A program made the translations under genes and the position numbers. The notes under the pieces were generated by a model that worked only from the letters and a program-made list of their open reading frames with translations, searched no databases and was not told the origin of the DNA. From the NCBI GenBank assembly GCA_001179505.1, contig CDMY01000528.1, positions 1 to 52,209 of the forward strand: a stretch of DNA of 52,209 nt, written 5' to 3'. Numbering within the stretch: position 1 is the first letter of the stretch; each line of letters begins with the position of its first letter. Of this stretch, positions 21,043 through 33,548 are shown one piece after another. The DNA is from Vitrella brassicaformis (taxonomy: Eukaryota; Sar; Vitrellaceae).

Positions 21043-24000
21043 TCATCCCATACTGTCAGCCTCCTTTTCCACAGAAGACTTCCACAGCGTGTACAAGGCC
21101 TCGATCATCTTAGCAAACCCCTCCACGTTCACGTCAAATGTCTTCACCGACGGGTACGCCGCGCTCTTCATCCCCCTGGACCTCCTCGCCACCCTGCCCA
21201 TGTCTTCCAAAGCGCTGATCCAGTAGTCCTTGCTGCCGATCATGTGCAGACCCATCAAGCTCTCACCCGGGATGCTGATCGTCACCGTCGGCGGCCCTTC
21301 CAGCACCGGACGCCCCCTCGGCTGGATGGCCTTGATCGCGGGGCTCAGTCCAGTGTTGCTCGGCTGCTTTGCCGGCCGCTTGAAGACAGGGCTGCCCTCT
21401 TCACCCAGCTCTCCGATTTCCATGCCGCTCTTCTTGCCGCCCTCGGCCACACGGGAGAGAAAGGTGCCTGGAATAGCGTGCACGCTGGCCTGGCTGGATA
21501 CGGACGCGCGGCGAGCACCTGAGCCGCGTCGCTGTGGGGTGTGTGGGGGCTGTGGCGTGGCGGGCTTCTTGTAGACGTCGAAGAGGTTAAGCTTGATGCG
21601 CCGCTTCTGCTGCAGCCGCTGCTGCCGCTTGATGAACAGATCGAGGCGCTCGCGGATGAGCCGCTCGGGCAGGAGGAAGTGCTCGAAGGGCAGGTTCATC
21701 TGTGCAGAGAAGACAAAACACATATGGGCGACGTGTTTTCACACACGTGTCTCACTTGTTGACCTGTTCCGCTAGCAGGGCGGGGTCTTGTGCTGTCGCC
21801 CCTGTTGTGGCTTTTTTTCTCTTGGCAGCGAGGCCACCCTTGCCGTTCTGCCCCTTGGGTGTGGAGGGGGCCAGCTTGACCAGCCCGTGTTTCTCAAACA
21901 GGGCCCGGGCCACTGGGTCCGCCTTGGCGATCACGTAGGGCTCCAGCTTCCGCCAAACTCTGTAGTAGGCTTCGCGGCGGGCCAGCCGACGCACCTGCAC
22001 ACGCATGAGACCTGTCCATTGCCTTACATCCGAATGAACGGATCCCTCCTCTGTCACCTTGAGTGATCGAAATGCCCGCTGCACGGCGACAACGCTCTTG
22101 CGGAATGTGCGGATGAGATGCGGGACGGACACCTGAGGCACCGCCTGCAAAGAATGCCATGGCAATAGAGACACGCCATAATCACGTAGAGGGAGACATG
22201 GATGGAATTGTTGTGGGCAGAAAAGACCCACTGAACCACTCACGCGCATCTCGAGGAAGTGGATGATGACTTTTGCCGCGTGGAACATGTCCGCCATATA
22301 GAGGTGCCGTGTCATGACTACCAACGCCGCTCTGATCATCACACTGTGCTCCTGCACTGCCTTGACACGCACTCTTGTCAGGTGCCGCAGCCAGGCCCGC
22401 TGGATCCGCGACGCAGCGGCCATCATCACATCGTGTTTCCTCTCCGCCTCGAGGGCCAGCAGATAGGACGACTCGCAGCCGCCGGCGAAGGAAGCCAAAG
22501 CGAGAAATATCAGCCACTGGCGTGTGCGCTCTTCGCTCAGCTCTGCTTCCAGCTGCTGCCTCTCGAGCTCTTCTCTCTCCTCCCTACGGACGTCTCTCTT
22601 CCGGAGGAAGGCCTCGTGGTGGGCGAGGGTCGCTGCGGCGATCTCTGCTTTGGCACTAAGGGTGCGGTGGATGGAGTCGCATTTGAGCAAAGCGCGCTCG
22701 CGAAGACGCTCATACTGACACCAGGGAGACTGATCATATAAGATACATAAAGAGACATGCAAGAATGTGGGAAGCCTGGTGATGTCCTTACTGATGTGGC
22801 GGGTATTATCTCTTTGTTCAGGGCGACTAGGTCTTTTCCCCCCGAGTAGCCCATCAGCTCCTCCCTTCTTCGCCTGGTCAGCGTCTTGAGTTTCTCGTCG
22901 AACTTCTGCCGCTTGGTTGGGTTCCGTTTGAGGTCTTCAAGCTTGGCCTCCCACCCCCGGTGGATCCGCTGCAGCCGCTGCCTCAGCTCCTCCCGAGACA
23001 TGACCACCTTCACCTTGCCGAAGGTGCACTTGATCTCGAATTTGGTGTCCACCAGTCCCTCCACGCCCACATAGAGCTCAGAAAATGGCGGGGCGACGTG
23101 TGTGGGACCGCCCCGGCCCCCGCGGGAGGCCTCCTCGCCTTCCAGTCCCTCATCGCCCTCCCCCTGTGGCGCGAGCATGGCGTGCTGGTAGACAAGGGTA
23201 AGAGCGGCCGAAGGGCTAGAGGGGTCTACTGCTTCGCTGGTGGCCACTGCGGGGTTGATCCATTTGCCCCGGAAGGTCGCTGTCTTGGTCGTTGGCCGCT
23301 CAGTCTCGAGCGAGCCGTAAAGGTTGATGAGAGGCGTGCTGGGCGAGCCTGTGGGGGGCGGGTTGGCGGGCGCTGTCGCAAGACCCTAGAAGAGAGAAAA
23401 GGAGGGGCTGAGCACCTCCAGAAGGTGTGCCCTTCCTCATCATGGGATCATCACCTGTGTTTTGCGAACGACCTCGACCTTGACGGAGACGGGCTTGTTT
23501 GGCAGATGGATCTTGTAGAACTTGTGCGCATTGGCGGTGATGTAGCCCAGCAGGCTCACGTCCTTCGGCAGAGTAATCAGCGAGCTGACTGTCCCGCCCA
23601 GTAGACCCGTGATAGTCGAGGCCAAGAGGTTGAACTCCTCTGCCGAGATGGCGGTCGATGCCGCGAGCGTCTCTTCATGGGGATGCGATGCCGTCAGTCG
23701 CTCGTCCGCGAGGCCGCTGAGCTTCTGCTTGCCCTCGAACGACTCGATTCGACGGTTGGCCAGCCGACTGAGGGCACTGACAGATGCAAATTCCGTTGGC
23801 TGCTCCGTCTTCTCAGTACTTGCGACAGTCTTGGTCTTGGATGCCTGCGCCCTTCCCCACCATTGCCGTGTCGTGACGAGGGCGGGCGGCAGGGTGCGTG
23901 TGGAGAGGGAGGGGTCGGTTGCGATGTGCTCATGGTCCTTGCCGGGCTGACGCTCAAATGAGGGGACGCCCGATGGCCACCCGGCTCTGCAAGCAGATGA

Positions 24001-24203
24001 TTGAATTGATTGACCTCATCCATTCAAACAAGCGTCTCGTCATTTTGCGTCAGCTTGGTTCACCTTGCCGTGTGCCTGCCCCGTGTTGCCCTGGTGGCGC
24101 TATCGGGCGGCGTCTGCGAGGGAGGCAGAGCGAGAGTCAAGCTTAGTGTTTCGTGGATGGGCGGGGGCGTCGGCGTGCTGCTCTCAGGGCACTTTATTCC
24201 CAT
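21043..24203 (-). CDS. IQ-motif, coiled-coil protein of unknown role
   Basis: Exons in phase: 24203-24064, 23986-23455, 23385-22792, 22729-22244, 22144-21764, 21699-21043, about 929 residues. A 66-base in-frame stretch in the fifth exon (gtgacag...gtgtgcag) may be a further intron. A central helical region is rich in Arg/Glu (KRDVRREEREELERQQLEAEL), followed by an IQ-like element A-A-S-R-I-Q-R-A-W-L-R-H-L and a second, weaker one, V-A-V-Q-R-A-F-R-S-L-K. Upstream are a segment F-Y-K-I-H-L-P-N-K-P-V-S-V-K-V-E-V and a basic helix (KRQKFDEKLKTLTRRRREEL). IQ motifs normally bind calmodulin or EF-hand light chains. A cytoskeletal or flagellar role is a guess. The first exon was chosen because it restores phase and gives a 77-base intron. 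It is divergent from the membrane protein gene at 24591. Confidence 0.75.
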
Positions 24204-24590
24204 TCTGCCGGATAGCTTGACCCTGCGTGGCGCGGAAAGAACACACGGAGAAAGAATGCTACGCCATGCATTGCGGTGTAATGCTCGTTCCGCTAATACA
24301 CAGACGTACCTGCTGTATATGCCTTCTCGGCCGGTTCTGTGCTGTGGTGCTGTCTCTTTCGATGCATCTTCATCTTGTCGGGGAACTGCTGAAGCTGCCC
24401 GCCGACCGGGGCTGCTTGCGGACGAGTCTTTGACAAGGGATCTCCTTGGGTTTGTGTGGACCGCAGAGCCTCTCGTGCTTGGCGACGACATGCTTGCGAG
24501 ACGGGAAACGAGGTGGGGGCGTGGAGGGGGCCCGGGGGAGCTCGCCGTCGAATGCGCAGCGTTGGTGTTGTGTGGGTATCCTTGGTCATC
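24204..24590. promoter_or_regulatory. Divergent intergenic region, candidate bidirectional promoter
   Basis: 387 bases separate the two divergent start codons (24203 minus, 24591 plus). I see no TATA-like box or repeat, and call this regulatory from position only. Confidence 0.35.
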
Positions 24591-27500
24591 ATGGACGTCT
24601 TTGACGACCACGAAGACGACGAGCTTCCTCTTCCACCGCTCAGAAGCCCAGAGGAATGCGACGCGTATATGAAGTATGATCAGGCTCAGCGAATACAACG
24701 CTGCACAGAAGGCACACACGTCAGTCTGTGTGTGTGGATTCAATGCGTTCATTCGTGCAGGAAGACGTCCACGGGGCTGTTCAGCCTCACCTGGTTCGCA
24801 TCGCCTCTTTTTTTCTGGAAGCGCCCAGGTAAGCTGGAGGGGTAATATATGAACACGAGAGGGTATGGTGACACGCTCGATGTCTCTTTCTCTCCACAGA
24901 CACACTCAAGCGGGAGAGCGTTTTGGGTGAGAGATACAAGAACATACATACAAACGAATTACGTACTTGCACGCAACGCACCATGTTTGGCCTTCGCCTG
25001 TCTCGTCCTGTCTGTCTGCATCTGCAGGGGGCCAGCACGACATTGCCAATGCGCTCCCAGCAGCAAAATCCGGCGTGCCACCAAGATGGTCACAGACCGA
25101 CGCCGACGTTCTCCTCAAAAACTCAAAGCTCATCGATGTCGCCACACTCAACAACTATGCCGCCTGGCTTTTCATGTAAGAAGAAAGAGATACACCTGCT
25201 CGCCGCGCTAAGCTGCATGTGGAACTGATATCTTTACAGGGTGGTTGTGGTCTTAATCGGCTGTCTCAGAGCTTCGGCAGAGCAATGGGTAGAGGCGGAC
25301 ACCCCCATATTGCTGCATCTGCATATTCGACGGTCTCTTGGTGTACATATGTGTGCCTACGTGTGCAGATGCAGGAAGTGCCTGGCTTTCTGGACGAGCG
25401 GGGTCTCCAGCGGTATTCGAGCACGCAGGAGTACATCGACGTGTCAATCAGACGCGCCGAGGTCAAGCAGCATGTGAACACCCCCTCCATCATCATGGGC
25501 GCGGTCTGGCTGCTGCTGCCTTTCTCCGCGACCATCATCATACTCAACCACTTATTCGGATACCGACGCACAATCGACGTAAGCAAGCAAGCCGGTGAGT
25601 GACATATCCGCTGCTCTCCGTTGTTTGTTTGTTTGTTTGTTTGTCAATCAGCATTGGAACTTCAAGAGGTGGAAGGACAGGGCGCGCGAAGTGAAGAGGC
25701 AGCTGCGGCTGAACCCTCCACGCGTCCGCAGGGGCACAGTGATGATCATGGATATGTCCCAGGGCAGTATCAAGTTCGATTGGATGACTCAATTCAACTT
25801 CTTTGTCCGTCGGATTCGCCGCTGCCTCGAAGACATGTCCTTCAGCTTCGGTATCGCCGGCAGATTCTTCTGGTGCCCATACGTTTTTGTCGAGGTGATG
25901 AGAAGAGGCGAAAGGACGTGACGGGTGACGAATTGACGCGTCCGACTGTCAGGCTTTGACGATGGCCTTCCAGTCGTTTCGGTGTCTGCGGCTGGCTGGC
26001 TATGATTTGGTTCAGTGGGACGAGGTGCCAGCGGAATTCTTCTCGGTGCACTTTGCCCTGGCGGCGCTCATCGCTTTGCATTCTTCGGTGGTCATTATCA
26101 ACTGCCTAGTTGGGCGGAGAGGGTCAGTCAAAAGCGACAAATCATAAATGAATGCAGTGCGTGCGCCTTTGCCTGTGCATGCATGTGCAGGCTGGCCATC
26201 ATCCTGTCTCTGGTGCTTTCGCTCCTCTACACAGTGCACTCTGTCTTCCTGCGCACCGACCTCATGTCGCACGACACTCCGTTGCTGGCCATCCTGGCAG
26301 CAATGCGCTCCAACCAAGAGCTCGACTTCTGTGCCGAGTACCTGCCGCTCATGTCGGCGCTGTACTCTCTGCGGACAGTGGATGCGCTGCTGCTGCTCAA
26401 GAGCTACAAGGACTGGACAAAGGCCAAGGCAGGGGGAAAGCTGGGTGGAAAGCACGGCGCGATGACCAAGTCCCTCTCGAAGCTGGGTGACTCTGAGGAA
26501 AGCTCAGAGCCACAGGAGAGCCCCAAAGAGAGCCCGAAGGCTGACACGGGCTGCCGGCAAAAGTTCAGGAGGTCCTCATCGACACTCTCACAGCTAGTCG
26601 ACCCTCAGGTGAGAGTGAGTGAGGCACGAATGGATGATCTATGTGTCTCCGTCACTTTCCCACCTTTCAGCGCCTCAAAAAGCAATGGACTGGCGTGTTC
26701 CATATAGATGAAGTGCTGGAAGACGAAATCCAGGAGCCGACGTCATGGAGCTTGCGACGCGACAGCGGCCGCGCGTCCGTAGCCTCCAGCAGGAGGACCA
26801 GCGACGGCCTCAAAAGAAGATTCGAAGTGCCAGTCACCATCAGAGTACATATGCAATGCATTGCCGCCAGCAGAAGAATCGTCGTTCATGTTTGTCTCAT
26901 GCGCAGGCTCTGACTGGGCTGGATGACCCCGGCCGAGAGCACGTCGATGCCTCCCCATTCTCCTCCCCGATCACTGCAGCCCCCCCTACCCGAAACCTCT
27001 TTCCCCCCCAAGTGACTGTCCGTGGAGGCCAGTCCGTCCACCCCGGTCCCCTCACCCCCGTCCCAGAAGACAGCGCGACAAAGGGCGGATTCCCCGCGGA
27101 AAGCAGGCGAATATCGTCAGCGTCGAGAACTTCCGTCTCGTCCCCGTCCGGGCCCGTGGCAGCCTTTGGCGCCGAGCAATTGTGGGACATCAGTCTGCGC
27201 ACCAGCGAGGCCGATTACGAGGCGGGCAGCATCCCGGACGAGCTCTCGACTGACTCTCAGTACGCTTGCCGATATCTGTGTATCCGTGGCGAAGAGACCG
27301 TAGGCCGGATCTGTGTATCCATGACTGCAGAGGCACGTCCCCCTCATCACAACGGGATGCGTTGGAGGAGATCGGCTCCCCCAGGCGGCGGATAACGGCC
27401 GTCAGTATCATGACAGAGGAACAGGTCGCATCAGAAGCGTCATCAATGGATCAAGCCTCGTACAGGCGTCGGTCGGCGGAGTTTGAGCAGGATGAACCGT

Positions 27501-28996
27501 CGGCGGCACCACAGACGGGGGAAGCCGAGAAAGTAGTGGAGGCCTCAGCGCGCAGAGCGTCGCGGCGTGTCTCGCTGCTAGCGGAAGCAGAGGACAGGGA
27601 CCCAGAACCCAAAGACGCTGCGGCCGGGGAGTCGACCAGCAGGACGCTCGACACGCGCAAGACGTACAGGGAGAGCCAGCTGGGCGTCATGGGCTTCAGC
27701 CTGTCGCGTGCGTCGTCTCTCAGCCACAGTAGCAGCGCCAGCGAATGGCGCAGGACGGACCTGACGATGGCACGGACGATATCGATTGCCTGGGGAGTGA
27801 TGATGTTCTTCTCGGCAGCCATCCAACTCATACAGCGCCTACGTGGCGATTTCATCTGCCCTCACCTCCCTGGATGGCGGCTGTGTATGCTCAAGGTGAC
27901 TGACAAACGGACAGGGAGACATCAGTGGTGAGGAGCTCCTCTCTCTGTGTCTGTCCAGGTGTATCCTCCGTATGGCCGCCGAAATGGCAAGAGCATTCAG
28001 GGCATCTGGTCCCCATGCAACTGCAGGTGAGCACCACACTGAGGACTAGGATTTCTCCACTCTTCGTCCTCCATGCGTGTAGATATATCAACATGGACAC
28101 GATGGATAGCGAAGACGATGTGAAGGCCTTCGAGTCGTCAGCAAGTGATTTCTCCACTCTCCAGGTGCGCTCGCTCAGTCGATTGTCAACTCTCGTCCGC
28201 TGCTGGATTGATCGACGGATGGTTGGATCGATTTGTACAGGGGATCGCCTTCCTGCCGTCGGGGCTGCAGCCAGAGGGGCTCCAGATCGACCGTCTTGAG
28301 ATCTCACACCAGAGACACCTGGACTTCCTTCTCGTCGGATTCGGTGAGACAGGCAGGCCGCAGGCATGTTGTTGCGTCTTCGGTCATGCTGACGGCTGGC
28401 TGTGCATACAGGTCGCATGACCGAACACGCAATCCCACGGGACCTGAGCAAGCTGACTCGGCTGCAGTACATCGAGTTCCCGGCAAATGCCTTCGAGGAA
28501 TTCCCCGCCGGTCTCCTGAAAGCGTCAGATCTGAAAGTTATCGACTTCAGGCTCAACAGCATTGCGACGATCCCGACCAACATCCACGACAAACTGCCGA
28601 CGTTGACGTACCTGTATCTGCCTGCCAACCCCGTGTGCTCGTCGAATTTTCTGACGGACCCGTCGCACTCGCGGGACTTCCTTGACGCGATGGAGCGCCT
28701 CGACCCGTGCTTGAGGCGGGGCGGCGACCACACGAGGGTTGGACACAGGTGTCTCGATGATTGCCTCACTGTCTACGCAATCTGCACGAAGCTGGACACT
28801 AACAATGACTGGAGGGTAAGCAAGATCATGTCAAATCCGAGAAGTGGTGGGTGTATCAATCGGCTGTGTGTCTCATCCAGTTCTGCTGGGAGGAGCTTCA
28901 GGCTGCGGGGCTCAGTAAGGACAGGCAGACAGAGCATGGGATGGATCCCAAGGCCAGCACATGCTGTGCATGCATTCAACACCTTTAATCTCTCTC

Positions 28997-29029
<33 letters not shown>

Positions 29030-29264
29030 ATATGTCATTCATGCAGTCACTTACGAGACGTACGTCGGCATATTGCGTGACTTCCAGCCGGGTTCGATTC
29101 GCGAGGAGCCGGACGGCTCGGTGACGATCTTTGAGTGCCCCTCCTGGCGCACACTGGCCATCTACGCGACAAGCGGCGACAGCGACTGTTTCGACTGCGT
29201 CTCTCTGGGCCACATCGACCCCCTCGCATACGATGCACCTAATCAACTTCCCACGAGCCAATGA
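24591..29264 (+). CDS. Large multi-pass membrane protein with C-terminal leucine-rich repeats
   Basis: About seventeen short exons close in phase from ATG 24591 to TGA 29264. Among the junctions used are donors at 24718, 24834, 25248, 25580 and 25896 and acceptors before 25370, 25652, 25955, 26190, 26671, 26909, 27331, 27959 and 28081. Hydrophobic segments include WLFMVVVVLIGCL, IIMGAVWLLLPFSATIIIL, FALAALIALHSSVVIINCLV, GLAIILSLVLSLLYTVHSVF and ISIAWGVMMFFSAAIQLI. Between the fourth and fifth lies a long Ser/Arg/Glu-rich loop with phosphorylation-like RRxS motifs. After the last segment a Cys pair (CNC) and leucine-rich repeats follow (LSKLTRLQYIEFP, LLKASDLKVIDFRLNSI, LPTLTYLYLPANP), then a Cys-containing tail. 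The layout resembles the lineage-expanded membrane-LRR proteins of oomycetes and alveolates, whose role is largely unknown. The number of transmembrane helices is my estimate. Confidence 0.8.
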
Positions 29265-30089
29265 TCGGACATGAGGGGGAAGGGACAGCGTCAGGGCTCG
29301 CTTCTCTCTCTAGGCGGTGTGGTGGCAGCTTACGTAGTGGCAGAAGATGGGACGGGACGTCGGATGGTCAGCCTATTGCTTAGTCTCAGTCAGTGTGTCT
29401 TGGGACGTGTGTGGATCAGAGCAGAGGGCTTCCTTCATGTATGTGTAATGACATGACATGTCATGTGTGGCACTTACTCTCACACCTGATTGTACACTAA
29501 TCGACGCTTGCAAATCCACCCTATGAAGTCCCGACTCTGCGCACACGGATAGAAGAACCTACCGCTGCAGCACGTCTTTGTCTTCATGCTGCCTGTCTGT
29601 GTGTGTGTGCCAGGGCACATGTTCCTCGATTGAGCGTCAAAGACCATCCCAGTAAGGGGCACGGCATACAATGCGCTTCTCTGTGTGTGTCTCTCTCTCT
29701 GTTGTGTGGTGTGTGTATTGTGTCTTCGTTCCACACCCCCACTCCCCCACCAACCAGCCATCGGAGTGTCGCCTCAGATTCTAGTGTCGCCTCGTCACCT
29801 CGTCGGTGTGTCTCTGTCTCGCTGCCTGCCTGCGTTCAGTGCACTGTGTGACTAGCGGAGGCAGCTGACACGAATGTGTGCAGGGAGATGTTTTCCACTT
29901 TCTGGCGATGCATGGTCAGCGATGGCTAGCGATCATATAGCCTCTGACACCTTCGATGCAATTGAGCGGTGCATACACCTATAGGGTGTCGTTAACATAT
30001 ACATGGGTGGTTGATTGATTGACCAGCGTATGTGTGCACGACCATTGACACGTCAATCATCAAGTGACACAAATAGCACACCAGCGTGA
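29265..30089. other. Intergenic, no gene seen
   Basis: The stretch contains a TG/TCTC-rich segment (29580-29720) and a small inverted element tgacatgacatgtcatgt near 29450-29466. No splice-consistent coding sequence is supported. Confidence 0.5.
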
Positions 30090-30720
30090 GTCCGCACCGC
30101 ACGATCGAACAGGCAACATTTACTTGAGGAGAGAGAGGCCATGGGTGCATGGCATGGATGTGCGTATGCACATTATACAAGTGTGTGTGTGCAGACATAC
30201 AAATAAGTATAGAAGACATACAGAGATCGACAGACAGACAAGGCAGCAGAGATGGATGGACCACAGGCGCATGTGAATCTCACCCCACCCACCTCATGCG
30301 GCAACCATCACACACAACACCACCGAGACGCCACATGTACCCGCACAGCCTCAGCAAGGAGGACTGGACCGCATCGCCACACTGTCCATTCGCATGGCAA
30401 TGAGAGCGGTCAGCAAAACGCCTCGGCGACCGACTGCGATGCATGGGGTCACACAAAGACAATATGGAGTCAGGACCACACACAGAGAGAGAGGAAGGTA
30501 AGCCCACCCACCAGCCACCCACACACATCAATCAACCGCCGTACACCCACAAGGAGGCAAAAATGACCGACTGCATGGGAACAGCCGGTAAGTCTATGTC
30601 TGTCTGTTGTGATGTGTGCATGTGGATGGGCAACGGGTGTGAAACATACCGCCGTGTCTGTATGTGTGGATGCGTGTGTAGAGCAACGAATTCGCCACTG
30701 TGGACACAGACACAGAGAGA
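30090..30720. repeat. Dispersed repeat R1 (about 0.65 kb)
   Basis: First of four related noncoding units. Landmarks in order: gtccgcaccgcacgatc, catgggtgcatggcatggatg, agacatacaaataagta, cccacccacctcatgcgg, acatgtacccgcacagc, gactgcatgggaaca, gggcaacgggtgtgaaa, caacgaattcg. The same ordered blocks recur in R2, R3 and R4. Confidence 0.8.
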
Positions 30721-30839
30721 GAGGGAGAGAGACAGGGGAGAGAGGTCAGTGATCAGCCACAACGTGCAGCAAAGACCAACAGACCACCGACCGCCCAGCC
30801 GTTCGGTGCATTCAGTCGGTCAGTCAGGCAGATGTCTGC

Positions 30840-31510
30840 TCCAGCGTGAGTCCGCACCGCACGATCAAACAGGCAACATACTTAATGAGAGAGAGGCCAT
30901 GGGTGCATGGCATGGATGTGCGGATGTACATTATACAGGTATGCACATGTATACTTGATGTATGTGTATAAGGGTGTGTACAGAAGACATACAAATGTGT
31001 ACAGACATACAAAGAGAGAGAGAGGGGGATGGGGAGCCGACGCGAGGGGAGGAAGCAGACATGGATCAAGGGCACATGCATCCCACCCACCCCATACAGC
31101 ATCCGCACTGCATCACAGCATGAGTAAGATCTAGAAGGATTGGAGCACATCGCTCCAGTACGTACGTATGCATTGCATGCATATCACAGCATACAGCAGA
31201 AAGGCGCCTCGTATGGAGGCCTCCAGGGACCGCACACGACACGAAATCAGTAAGCACATGTAGACAGACACACAGAAAGTAAGCCCTCCCGCCCGCCCAC
31301 CAACCCACCCACGAAGCAGGCAAAAACTGATCATGACTGACTGCACAAGGGCAGTCTGTCTGTCTGTCTGTCCGGTGCGATGATATGTGTGTGGGTGGGC
31401 AACGAGTGTGAAACGAAGTACACATTGTACCGCCACAGTGTGTGTGTTTACGTATGTGTGCAGGCAGCAACAAATTCGTCACGGAGGGATGCGTGGATGG
31501 GTGAACACAC
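30840..31510. repeat. Dispersed repeat R2
   Basis: It starts like R1 (gcgtgagtccgcaccgcacgatc, ggccatgggtgcatggcatgg). It keeps the agaagacatacaaatg, gactgactgcac, gggcaacgagtgtgaaac and aattcgtcacggagggatg blocks and lies immediately 3' of family copy 3. Confidence 0.75.
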
Positions 31511-31568
31511 ATGGTGGGTGATCGGTTGGTCTGCCTCTCTCTCTGTGCTGATACATGTCTGTCCACAC

Positions 31569-31661
31569 CCCCGCTGCCCTCATCATCATCATCATCATCT
31601 TCATCGTTCTCGAAGTCGTCCTCCACATCGTCCTCCATATCATCGCCATCGCCATCGAAAT
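31569..31661 (-). other. Acidic exon downstream of copy 3
   Basis: On the minus strand, a gtgatgcag acceptor is followed by a phase-1 exon encoding D-F-D-G-D-G-D-D-M-E-D-D and a long Asp/Glu run, ending at a ggggtgtg donor. The same exon with the same upstream intron end occurs at 35111-35191 in family copy 4, and in shortened form at 49139-49179 in the BTB gene. Confidence 0.65.
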
Positions 31662-31763
31662 CTGCATCACACATAGGAGGATAGAGAAGGGCGTCAACCA
31701 GCCACCTAGTGCGTGCCTCCCTGCTCGTGTCAGTCGTGTTTGATGCAGTCATACCTCAGCTGT

Positions 31764-32996
31764 CTATCGGTCGAAGAACATGGCTGAGATGACGGTCCCC
31801 AGCACCGCCCGCGCCAGCCGAGTGGTCTGCGGGAAGCGGTCCTTGAAGGCGCCACCCACACCACACACAGCCGACTCGCTGCAGATCCATGATGGTGATC
31901 CACGCGACGAATGAGTGGCTGGTGTCCGTCAGGACGAGACGGCCACAAAAGCCGTCAAAAGTTGAGCGTGATGCAGTGGTGGTGCATCCCGCCACTCGTG
32001 TGTGGGAGGACTGCGTCAGCAGGTTGAGCAGCCGGTTGTTGGCGACATGCCTGACACACACATATTATACAGAAATAACACTCGCGTGACGTGGCAATGC
32101 CCTCTCAAAGTGATGCCCCGCCTGACCTGTCGATGAAAGTGTGAGTGGAGTTGATCTGGTGAGTGCCAAAGAAGTGCCGGAGGACGATGCTCTTGACACA
32201 CAAGGACACGGACGAGGAACTCTAAGTTTCCCCAGTCATCGACCGCCAGCCCAGGAACCGATCATAGTCGATGCTGCTGCGGACGGGCGGGTCATGCTGC
32301 TGTCGGTGCTGCTGGTAGGGGTGGTTGAGAGGGAGGGGCGGGTCGATATCGAGCTCGAAGCCGTCCTCGTCCTTGATGGCCCGCAGTGTGTCGCCGTGTT
32401 GGAACAGCTGGAAGGTTACGCCGTTGCCGAAGTCGATGTGGGGGCCGACCATCTTAAGCTGAGCCAACACACGGGGAGCGGCCAAATACGCCTGCACACA
32501 TAGCACATCACACACAGAGAGAGAAGAATGAACAAGACCCTCTCTCTCCCCTCCCGCCCCTGTGTATGCGTCTCACCGTTTTGTTGGCGTGTCTGTTGAT
32601 GTCGTCAGCAGTCAGCCGCACCGGCAGGGTGCACCGGCCGCACTGCTCCGCCAGCCGCAGTACGTCGGCGACCTCGTCCCACCTCTGCTCCTCCACCATC
32701 CAGATGGCCGGCAGCACCACACGTGGCTCAGACACCGTCTGGGCGTCGAAGACCAGCACGGTGTCGAGCCGTGACCCGTCGGCGAGCCGTTTGCTGTGCA
32801 GCGAGTGGGTGAGTCGTTTGCGGAGTGCATCGGGAGGGAAGTCGACGATGCTGTGCTGGCGGGTTGCCACTCTGAGGCTGCCGACGTCTTTGATCTTGAG
32901 CAGCCAAACTCGCGAGTGGCGGAAGATGCAGGGGACCGCCTCGCCGTTGACGACCGGCGAGTCCGTGTCGCTGCTCCTGCTGCTGATGGCTGACAT
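31764..32996 (-). pseudogene. Multicopy local family, copy 3 (divergent, broken)
   Basis: The first coding exon (32996-32577) starts at an ATG. It shows a different N-terminal half from the other copies, with no polyglutamine tract and no KKRRR motif, but ends in the family signature QCGRCTLPVRLTADDI. The next exon (32491-32127) is a clear family block (YLAAPRVLAQLKMVGPHI) but has an in-frame TAG near 32222, with the reading frame shifted beyond it. The last two exons (32050-31764) are fused: the intron and about the first 20 bases of the final exon are gone near 31880, leaving ctgcag between the blocks and shifting the frame. Three lesions make a working full-length product unlikely, although the first exon alone remains open. 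Confidence 0.75.
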
Positions 32997-33489
32997 GACA
33001 CGGAAGCTGCAGTGACTCAGACCTGCACACAGACAGACAAGGAAGGACGCCAAACACACACAGCCGCTGTGAATGATGTGTGTGAATGAATCGCTTTGCT
33101 TGTGGAAGGCAGCCGACCTAGCGATCTGACGCAATGAAGCGGAGCGACCGACACACACTGCGCGCCAACTTCGCTTAGGGCACAGGTCAAACACAACTAA
33201 CGCTGACAAGGCTTTTTCCCATTGCAGGAGCGTCCGGGGGCAGCTGGCATGTTCATTTGGACCCTACTGATGCGCCGTATGTGTATCTGGTGTGTATGCG
33301 TAAGACAGCGCACACTCACGAACCGAATCCAATACATATCAATGCGCACTAACGTCGACGTGAGGCAAAGCAGCAGAGATGGACCGATCGAGGGCACGTG
33401 CGTTCATTCATTCCAGACAGACCGAGCGCATCAAAGAATGAGTCCGCACAGCTGCAAGACAGTCATTACCGTAGCTCGCAAATCACGAT

Positions 33490-33510
33490 GTGAGGAGAAT
33501 TTCTCCTCAC
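33490..33510. repeat. 21-base perfect palindrome beside the assembly gap
   Basis: gtgaggagaa, one central t, ttctcctcac: a 10-base perfect inverted repeat, 38 bases before the N run. It could be a hairpin or the tip of a larger inverted repeat that broke the assembly. Confidence 0.7.
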
Positions 33511-33548
33511 GTTGTCTGTGGTGGGCTCCGCAAGCGCCACCATCACGC

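Noticed and set aside
22259-23604. Plus-strand frames across the IQ-motif gene
   Set aside because: They are shadows of a gene whose minus-strand exons close in phase with coiled-coil and IQ motifs.
23987-24043. Alternative start of the IQ gene (MTRRLFEWM) with a 28-base intron
   Set aside because: The intron would be far shorter than all others here. The exon starting at 24203 gives a 77-base intron and the correct phase.
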